From Ziziphus jujuba (taxonomy: Eukaryota > Streptophyta > Magnoliopsida > Rosales > Rhamnaceae), in contig NC_083379.1 in NCBI RefSeq assembly GCF_031755915.1, forward strand, positions 26,226,001-26,290,000: DNA of 64,000 nt, written 5' to 3'. Below, piece by piece: positions 56,600 through 64,000 of the stretch. The position numbers and the translations under genes are program-made. Under the pieces are notes generated by a model, which did not search any database, was not told the DNA's origin, and saw only the letters and a list, made by a program, of their open reading frames with translations. Positions within the stretch are counted from its first letter, which is position 1, and every line of letters begins with the position of its first letter.

Positions 56600-57480
56600 A
56601 TCAACTTTGACCAAACTTCGTCAAAATGAAAAAAATTCCTGTACAAATTGGTACAGAGTATTATAATCTACCCTTGTTACAAAAATTTTGTTTATGAAAT
56701 TTCGTACTTCACTAAAATAGGTAACGGTATTGGGTTTACATATGCTCCTTGGTTCCCAAGTGGCCTCCTTCATTAGAATATTCCTCAAGAGGACTTTAAC
56801 TAAAGGTATTGTCTTATTATGAAGCATTCATTCTTCAAGATTTTGAAATACCCAGTTGTCGACCTTAACTTGAGGTGCTTTTTTCACATGTCCATGTAAC
56901 TTTTCTGTCAGTCCTGAACTACTGTTAGTTTGTCTCGAATAACCTTAAATTTGTCCATGATCATTCATAAGTAACCATATTTGACAATATTCACAAACTC
57001 TATAAGCTTATCCTTGCCTACAACTTTCCAACATAGCGATGTCCTGCCCTGTTTACCATATAACACCCAATAAAGAGACATCTAGATTCTTTTTTGGTAG
57101 TTGTTGCTGTTGAAAAACTCTGTTAATGGTACATGCTCATCCCATTCCCCTTTGAATTGTAGAATGTAGGATCTTAACATGTCCGCTAAACTCTAAATAG
57201 TCCTTTTTGATTGCCTATCCATATAAAGATGAAATGCAGTGCTTAAATTCTATTTAGCTTTGAGCGAATTAACCAAATTCCTCTATAACTTCAAAGCAAA
57301 GCGTGCTTCTCTATCAGATATGATGGTCACTGGTACTCCATGTAGTTTCACCATTTAGTTCATAAATATTTTTGCAAACTTTTTTGGAGAGAACCTTCCA
57401 TATACTGGTGGGAGATGTGCTAACTTAATGAGTCCATGGCATGGTGAGTCGATCTACTCAAACTGAACTCCTTTCCAAGT
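56600..57480 (-). pseudogene. Tekay integrase core and chromodomain-end remnant
   Basis: Minus-strand text with stops and frame changes gives GVPVTIISDREARFALKL (second catalytic D), STAFHLYMDRQSKRTI and ADMLRSYILQFKGEWDEHVP, then LYWVLYGKQGRTSLCW. The downstream frame MLHNKTIPLVKVLLRNILMK with EATWEPRS (56827-56621) matches the end of Tekay chromodomains (IPLVKVLW...EATWE). The catalytic glutamate region is degraded. Confidence 0.78.
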
Positions 57481-57849
57481 TAAATAGTGGAGTGGTAAAA
57501 GCATTGTAACACATCGAGGAAAACACTGCACCTGGTCCTTTTGGTTGTGGTCTTCATTCTTTGCCTTTGCTGGTTGTCATGGATTGTTAGACTGTACTGG
57601 ATGAACCACTTGCAGTCTAACTTGCTTGTGAACTCTGTCCTTTGTAACCACATGCCTATTGTGAAGGTGGACCTAATCTCAAAACTCCTATCCTGCTGTA
57701 AAGGTAAGGGTAGTCCTTTCTCATATGGCCTGATTGACTTTATTGAGAACATATGCCATTCCACTTGCACAACCCTCTATGTAGCTTTTCACATATTCTT
57801 CACACCAGTCTGGAACTTTCTCCAAGATGGTAAGGGTTGGTATCGTTAC

Positions 57850-58680
57850 TCATTGAATATTATGCCTATTGCTAAAAATAATGAGTTCTCTGTATGGAGT
57901 TACCTTGAGGACTCGATCTGCCTCTTCCTCATCTTCCACTACTTGAGGATCTTGAATTGTGGCTTTGTTTTTAGGATCCTTGGATGATGGCTCTTGAATA
58001 AGTACCCTCGAACAATCTATGCCTCGATATGCATGTTGGAATCTGCCTTTCCATTTCCAACATTTCATCCCCACAGATTGTTTAGATGGATGTATCTGTC
58101 CATAAATATTCAATGTTATACTTTCATTCAGGCCTTCCATGAACCTATACTTCTTCCTCTCCTTGTCCAGAATCAGATGGTTGTAGAACTTGGACAACTC
58201 CCTGAACTTTCTTTCATATTCAGAGACTTTCATGTTCCCCTAATATAGCCTCTCAAATTCTCTCCTCCTTGACCTACAATAAGCAGAGGACAATATTCCA
58301 TGGTAATAGCATCCTTAAACTACTCCTAGGTGTGATGCCTTCTTGTATTTTTGAATTTCTGCCATTTTCTGGCACTTTTGTCCAGCATAGAACCCATTAT
58401 CCTAACTCAATTCTCATCAGGACACTGCATTCTCTTGTTTAGGATTTTCTCCATCTCCGCTAACCAGGCCAGGGCTGCTGTTGGACCCTCTGTTTCGCCA
58501 AAGTTCATGGCTCCCAAATGTCTCGCTTGGTATATTGTATGTCCACTTGTATTATTATTCCTTAATGCCCAAGCTAACTGTGTGATAAGGTTTTTGAAAA
58601 TTGACCTACTTTTAAAGTTCTCAGTAGAATCCTCTTAGGTGTCGTGTCTGCCATGTTGCGCATTGTAATGGATTTTAGAG
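57850..58680 (-). pseudogene. Tekay gag remnant
   Basis: Reading from about 58660 in minus orientation gives GETEGPTAALAWLAEMEKIL and MQCPDEN, then FERLYYGNMKVSEYERKFRE (58233 onward), typical of Tekay Gag (GxxDPxxAxxWL, FxxKYFP, MTVxEYExxF). Stops, including one after PDEN, and frameshifts disrupt it. No zinc knuckle was recognised after it; the frame ends near 57850. Confidence 0.8.
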
Positions 58681-58790
58681 GAACAAGAATGATTTATTCA
58701 GAGAAAGAACTTGGTAACACTTAATAAGAAAAACAAATATAAGATGGGGAGCGTATTGACGCACAAACCTCTAAGAATACGATAGCCTAA

Positions 58791-58803
58791 TGCTTTGATA
58801 CCA
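58791..58803 (-). promoter_or_regulatory. Primer-binding site of the Tekay element
   Basis: On the minus strand TGGTATCAAAGCA follows the LTR end TTCTAACA after four bases. It differs from the tRNA-Met site by one transition. Confidence 0.8.
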
Positions 58804-58807
58804 AGTT

Positions 58808-61574
58808 TGTTAGAACCCTTCTAAAATTCCCTATTGGAACTCTAGGATAGCCCTGACTAAAGAAAAACCTTACAAGCAATTCTATAGAAAGTTCGATGAC
58901 AATTTGTTTGTAGATTGGAATTTCCCAAATTCTACTTATATTAAAAACATAGTCCAAAATATACATCCGCCTTATTCCTTCCCTTTAGTATAATTTTTCA
59001 TAAATTTGCAAAACTTCGATAACATTAGTATAATAATATAAATAATAAAAAATAAATACCTTAACATGTCTACGGCAATACCAGAGTATATTAAGAGTAA
59101 TTGGAATCATGAGATATAAATATTACAAATAAAAAAAGAATTAGCAGTAATAATAATAATAAAAAAAGTGCCAAAGTACACTACATGAAACATAAAGGGG
59201 AATACGAAGTTAGGAAACACTGTCTATTGCTTGAATGGTGGGCTACTAACTACATGACCTCAAAGAATCGGTTCAAAGACAAAGAAAAACTATAATGAAA
59301 ATGATATTATTCTAATGGAAATAATAATAAGAACAATAAATGGTAAAAGGAATAACAACAACAACAACAGTATAAAAATAAAATAAGTTTATAGAAAAAC
59401 AGTTTTTCTTTCAAAACCTTCCTGGTTCACTCTTTTTAAAAAGTTACCCTATTTAAAACATTTTCAGAATATCAATTATTTGTATCCTCAATTATAAAAA
59501 CACTTTTACAAAAATAAAACAAGATAAAATAACATATAAATAAATATCTCAAAAAAATAATCATTTTAATGAATAAATAAAATAAAATAATATTAAATAA
59601 AAGTAATTAAAATGCTTAAATTAGAATATATAAAGTAATAAATAATTTAAGATAAAATGTGTAAAAATCAAATAATTCTTAAACCATTTAAAATCATATC
59701 CTTCACAAAATTAAAAATTTGGTCGAAAGGAAAATCGAATGAAGTAATACTTTAAGAATCATTTTGAAATGTTTGATTAAATAAACAATTAAATTTATTA
59801 AAGTAATTAAAATAAATAAAACCAATAAAGCAAATAAACAAATAAATAAAACAAATAAGTAAATGAATAAATAAACTATTAAAAACATAATTTAAATAGA
59901 TCCATTAAAAATATTCAAATGCACATAAAATACTAGGCGTATACCCGATGCACCATACTATATACAAAGTGATACCGGATGAATATTTGGCACCCTAAAC
60001 ACCATTTGACAATAAGGAGGGAGAAGGGAATATGCAATCAGACACCTTAGTGTCTCACAAGTTCCTATGCTAACAACCTGCTATTCTAGGGCGAATAGGA
60101 GGGCAATAAATGCTCATATAGCAAAATACCTACCCACTCTCTTCTACCTTAGCTCCCATAGGATGACTAAAGTATACTGACAATGATAACCACAAAATAG
60201 AACACTAATATTGTATGGTATGTTTGAAACACTATGTGTAAAAATACCACAATTTTAGACAACAATAATTTTCTGTAAATTTTGTTGTACTATACTACAT
60301 ATTGGAAACCATATAATACAAAATCTAGCATCCAATAGCACAAAACCTTTAAACCCGTAAAACAATATATAATCAAATATACAAACAATTTTAAATATCC
60401 TTAAACAAGAATTTAAAATCATAACCCAAGATTTTAAATGCTCAAATATTTAAATAAAATACTTAATCAAATAATTATAATTAAACTTAACAAATAAACT
60501 TACATGGAAATTAAAAAAAATGCATATACATAGATGCTCACTTATAAACCAAATTTTGTATATATATATATATATATCACCAAAAAAATTTGAATGTTTA
60601 TAATAAGATAATTTTATAACCAACATAACATTATACTTATAAAAACTCATCAAAACTTTTATATACATCCTGTTAATATAAACAAAAAATATATATATAT
60701 ATATATATGAATATATACAGTTCAACATTTATACATATCACCATATAGCCCAAAAATATAATTTGAAAAATATACTGCTCACCTAAAAACACAGGTTACT
60801 CCAATTCCACCAAGAGATCGGTTCCATGACTTACACGAGTATCTAAAGTATCATAAAAAATCCAACATATATTAAAATATTATTTTTTGGGGTATCTTAC
60901 ATAGAGCTCACTCGAGGATTTAAACACAAACCTTAACCAAAATTGGCAACCTATGCACCAAAATAAAGCTTAAAGCACGAGGGTCACGATCTAGTCTTAC
61001 CTCTTGACAATTCGATTATTGGTGGCTAAAATTTTGGTGAAAGATTTGGCCAACTTCAAGCTCTTATGTCTCTCAATCTAGCTCAAATTGAGCCAAAAAG
61101 ACATCGAATTCAAGCTTAGGGGAATCAAAAATAGCGGAAAGGGGTGGTTGATTGGCCTGAAACCTATTGAAAATACGAAAAGTAGCATGCCACCTCCATC
61201 ACTAGCGATTTGCCTAATCTTGGTGCAGCATTGATGATCTAGCTATGAATTTTGGGCAACTGGCTAATCTTTGAGGTGGGTATGGTGATGATAAAGGAGG
61301 TGAGGCAAAATAGTAGCTAGAAATGGGTCAATTTGTTTGGAAAACACTGCTATCACCACCAATGCTGGAATTAGCCTGATCTTAGCATGTTGTTGCCGAT
61401 CTCACTATGAATTTTTGCCAGCAAGCTGGGTTAAGCCAGGTTTCATAATAGTGGTAACAGTGACACTGGTGGTTGGTGGGAGATGGGTGTTTCAGGAGGT
61501 GGCCATCTCTCACTCTCTCTCTTTCTCTTTCTCTCTCTTTCCCATCTTCTTTCTATATTTTGGGGTTCAAATGG
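58808..61574 (-). repeat. 5' LTR of the Tekay element, interrupted
   Basis: In plus orientation it starts TGTTAGAACCC. It aligns with the left LTR through ACGAAGTTAGGAAACACTGT, TTAGCTCCCATAGGATGACTAA and the AGCTCGAATTGAG-like text near 61075, up to GGTTCAAATGG at 61574, where the gypsy derivative begins. (AT)n tracts lie near 60560 and 60690. Confidence 0.82.
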
Positions 61575-62064
61575 TGATGAGAATCTACCCATATCAGTAC
61601 AACCAAATACTTGCTGGGGTACTGATCTTGTGCAATTGAAGACCGAGTCAATTACTAAAGCTCAAGCTAAAAAGTTTAAGGACAATTTTGTTAGCTTCAT
61701 ACAAAATGTAATTAAGTCTCAAGAGGGTATATTAATATTCAAAGATTCTAAGCCCGTTCTGAGCATCCAAGTTATGGAGGTGGAAATGAATCCGAAAAGC
61801 TATTTTGGTGCATTTGAGGGCTCCGGGCAGCAAGGGGCGAGTTTTTTGACCTATGAATGTGTTTGAGCTTAACAAGAGGTCAAGAAATCATGCCAAGGTA
61901 GAAGCAAGGTCACTCAAGTATGTCATTAGCGTCCAAGCTTCTACATTGGCCGAATTTAGCTAGTTTGGCACTGGGAAGGAGCTTACTTGCATTCCACGTA
62001 AGCTTTGATCATTCCGGGCTAATATAATATGGGTTTAGAAGTAAGTATACCTAGGTTCATATCA
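61575..62064 (+). repeat. Shortened 5' LTR of the gypsy derivative
   Basis: 490 bp against 885-978 bp in the complete element. It keeps the U3 start, including an open copy of the pol tail (ITKAQAKKFKDNFVSFIQ, about 61650-61705), and the last ~45 bp (GGGCTAATATAATATGGG to TTCATATCA). The middle is replaced or deleted. Confidence 0.82.
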
Positions 62065-62066
62065 TT

Positions 62067-62079
62067 TGGTATTAGAGCC
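62067..62079 (+). promoter_or_regulatory. Primer-binding site of the gypsy derivative
   Basis: TGGTATTAGAGCC two bases after the LTR end. One transition from the tRNA-iMet site. The leader that follows (62080-62280) matches the leader of the complete element. Confidence 0.88.
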
Positions 62080-62584
62080 AAACTCTGTTCAGGTTTGATC
62101 TACCTTATTCAATTTATTTTATTTTTGTGTTATTCTACACCTTTAGCATTAGGTTAAGGTTGTTTTCTACCCACACACGTTCTGCATAAAAAAAAAAAAG
62201 AAAAGAATTTATAGCTAAATTAGGGTTTCCTTTTGCATAGCTAAATTTTTATTTGCTTTCTAGTTTGTTGGTTAGTTTTCATGTTAGATCATGGAATCAA
62301 GTTAAGTCAGCTTCAAGGGCAACCAAAAAGGGGCTGTGCACATGGAATGGAGACTTGGCCGGTTTTGCTGTTTTTCTTACTGGCTTTACTGTATTTCACT
62401 GAGTTGGATTTTTCTTTTTGATCCAAGCAAGGGCAACATGCGGGACTTGATGATAATCCTATTTGGCATCCTACAAGGCATATGAAAGTTAATTTGGACC
62501 TTAAATTCATCAAAGATTGGTCAAAGATAGCTTAGTCAAAAAGATAGTATTTTAGTTTCCTAATTTGATTTTGACTTTTAGTTT

Positions 62585-63111
62585 TAAGAAATTAGTCTTT
62601 TATTTGGTCTTTATTTATTTATTTACTGGACAAATAAGTTTAGAAAATTTATTATTTTATTCTTTTCATTGTAAATAAATTAATTCCTAATTCAAAATAA
62701 AGGAATTAATTAATCAAAATTAGATTAGGAAAGGAGAGAGAAAATTTGGCCACATTAGGAAACAACAAGGCATGGCCGGTTTTTGCTTTAGTTTTTAGGG
62801 TTTTGTTTTGCTTCACTTTGCCTATATACGGGCTTATTTTTTAGGAAGAACACACCATTAATAATATTCAGAATTTATTTTGCGATATTGAATTTCTCTT
62901 TGTCATTTTGAACACCTAAGACACCATTTGTGAGTGAGTGTTTTAGTTTGACTTATCAATAGGAAATCCATCACCTATTGTGGCATCTACATTATACCAA
63001 CGTTTCTAATCACAGGTTGGTTAGAGGTTGAGGTAAATCCATTAGAACTTGAAATTAATCGTGATCTGGGCTAATATAATATGGGTTTAGGAGCAAGTCG
63101 TCTTAGGTTCA
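62585..63111 (+). repeat. Second, partial LTR segment inside the gypsy derivative
   Basis: The sequence aligns with the middle and end of the complete element's LTR: TGGACAAATAAGTTTAG, ATTAATTCCTAATT, TGGCCGGTTTTT, ACACCTAAGACACCAT, CATTATACCAACGTTTCTAA and GGGCTAATATAATATGGGTT. It lacks the U3 start and is followed directly by protease sequence, without primer site or gag. Confidence 0.85.
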
Positions 63112-64000
63112 TATTACAATGGCTTAATGATAGTGGTGAGATGAAAGTAAATAAACAAGCCAAAGTAAAATTCAACATTGCCGAATATGTGGATGTTGTA
63201 TTGTGTGATGTTGTTCCTATACATGCCGGTCATATTCTATTAGATAGACCATGGAAATTTGATAAAAATACTATACATTATGGTCAAGAGAATTCTATTG
63301 TTTTTAGATTTAAAGGTAAAAAGGTCAAGCTGGAGCCATTGACTCCTAAGGAGGTATTTAGAGACCAACTTCACATACAATAAAGGAGGGAGGCCGAAAA
63401 GCTCAAGGAAAGAACTAGTATGGAGCCCACGGATTCAACTCCAATCCAAAGGGGCAAGGCCATGCAAGACCAACCAAGTAGTTCTAAACTTATATTTAGG
63501 GGGAAAGAAAGAGAGAAAGTCAAGAGTGAGGTGAAGGTAGTGGAACCCATGAGTCAGAAAGAAAAAGAGAGGAAAGAAAAGAAAAATAAAAGTATTTATC
63601 TTAGCATTGGTGATGTTAATAAAGCAATTTTGAATAAGACACCATTTCTGGTCATAATTTATAAAGATGTTTATTTAAAGATGCCTTTATTGTGTAAAAT
63701 TTTATCTGCGTTGTTGAGAGCTTTACTTGGTGGAAATTTGAAAATTCGGGAGAGATTATTTGCTAACTCTAAAAAGTGTGATTTCTGTAAAGATAAACTT
63801 GCATTTCTAGAATTTGTTGTCATAGTGTTTGACCCAGGAGACTGGTTATGGTTCCAGTTAAGAAATGAGAGGTTCTCCGAACAAAGAAAGTCGAAGCTTA
63901 TGCCGTGTGAAGATGGACCTTTTCAAGTTTTGGAGTGGATTAATGAAAATGCATATAAACTTGATTTATCATGTGAGTATAATGTTAGTGCTACATTTAA
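63081..64000 (+). pseudogene. Shuffled pol frame: protease tail, integrase, RT, integrase C-terminus
   Basis: One reading frame, open except for a TAA at 63381-63383, runs to the window end. Its parts match pol of the complete element. Protease after the active site: QWLNDSGEMKVNKQAKVKF to FRFKGKKVKLEPLTPKE. Linker: REAEKLKE to YLSIGDVNKAI. An integrase piece: [16 protein letters not shown]. An RT piece: RLFANSKKCDFCKDKLAF. The integrase C-terminus: DPGDWLWFQLRNERFSEQ to NAYKLDLSCEYNVSATF. The RT piece normally lies upstream of integrase, so the order is scrambled. The protease DSG and all RT and integrase catalytic residues are missing, so the product would have no enzyme activity. The first codons up to 63111 come from the LTR. 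Confidence 0.82.

Larger units (their letters stand above)
52964..61574 (-). mobile_element. Tekay-type chromovirus with ~3-kb LTRs, internally deleted
   Basis: Direct repeats 52964-56256 and 58808-61574 flank a 2.55-kb interior. A tRNA-Met-like primer site next to the right repeat and a purine-rich tract next to the left repeat give minus orientation. The interior has a Gag remnant, part of the integrase core and a chromodomain-end segment. Protease, RT and RNase H are missing. The very long LTRs and the integrase text (SWDEH-like, LYGRKCRTPL-like) point to the Tekay/Del clade. The right LTR is cut at 61574 by the gypsy derivative; the matching site in the left LTR is near 56153. The rest of the right LTR should continue beyond the window. 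Confidence 0.82.
61575..64000 (+). mobile_element. Rearranged gypsy derivative (same family as 35612-43434), runs off the window
   Basis: On the plus strand it starts TGATGAGAATCTACCC, matching the LTR start TGATGCAAATCCACCC of the complete element. It contains a shortened LTR, a primer site, a leader, a second partial LTR and then a shuffled pol frame that continues past the end. gag, the protease active site, most of RT, RNase H and the integrase catalytic core are absent. It inserted in the right Tekay LTR; the candidate left target copy is AATGG (61570-61574). The partner lies outside the window. Confidence 0.85.

Noticed and set aside
57541..57987. Plus-strand frame of 148 codons
   Set aside because: It is antisense to the Tekay gag-pol remnant and has no recognisable domain.

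Overview
This window is intergenic DNA from a flowering plant, most likely a eudicot. That is inferred from the mix of plant-type mobile elements: several Ty3/gypsy lineages, a Ty1/copia element, a 5S-bearing Cassandra TRIM, a Helitron, a LINE, a Tourist-like MITE and AT-rich spacers full of A/T tracts. I found no convincing host protein-coding gene, rRNA, tRNA, CRISPR array or bacterial-type operon. Almost every long open frame belongs to a retrotransposon, and nearly all of those are broken.

Layout. 222-2233: candidate 2.0 kb terminal-inverted-repeat element. 2336-5542: young, well-bounded LTR element carrying only Gag, protease and a chromodomain-like tail (TR-GAG type), inserted in an older copia-like LTR remnant. 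6.8-11.1 kb: spacer with a G-rich inverted repeat, a 60-bp tandem duplication and a candidate MITE. 11122-13914: non-autonomous Helitron (minus) built of large tandem repeats. 13.9-16.4 kb: LINE remnant. 16385-22868: decayed Ty1/copia element (minus) with TSD GCAAC. 22998-23666: complete Cassandra TRIM (minus) with TSD AAATA. A ~350-bp tandem duplication spans the copia/Cassandra junction. 23.7-28.3 kb: spacer with a possible LTR. 28.3-29.9 kb and 32.4-35.3 kb: two copies of a long-inverted-repeat DNA element, the second split by a 1.58 kb solo LTR with TSD CAAAT. 35612-43434: full-length but inactivated Ty3/gypsy element (minus) with TSD CTAAA. 44.9-45.8 kb: degenerate ~77-bp tandem array carrying a Tourist-like MITE. 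46-52 kb: mostly unrecognised AT-rich DNA. 52440-52860: Athila-like gag scrap. 52964-61574: Tekay-type chromovirus (minus) with ~3 kb LTRs and most of pol missing. 61575-64000: deletion/shuffle derivative (plus) of the 35.6-43.4 kb gypsy family, inserted in the right Tekay LTR and running off the window.

How the parts relate. The region is a nest of insertions whose order can be read from target-site duplications and interruptions. None of the elements looks autonomous. The best preserved is the TR-GAG element, with about 11 LTR substitutions and one in-frame stop; it would need reverse transcriptase and integrase from elsewhere. The items most worth follow-up are its chromodomain-like tail with both cage tryptophans read as glycine, and the terminal gypsy derivative, in which integrase and reverse-transcriptase fragments are joined out of order in one open frame. 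The others are the copia/Cassandra junction duplication and the long-TIR family. I see no new multi-gene system.
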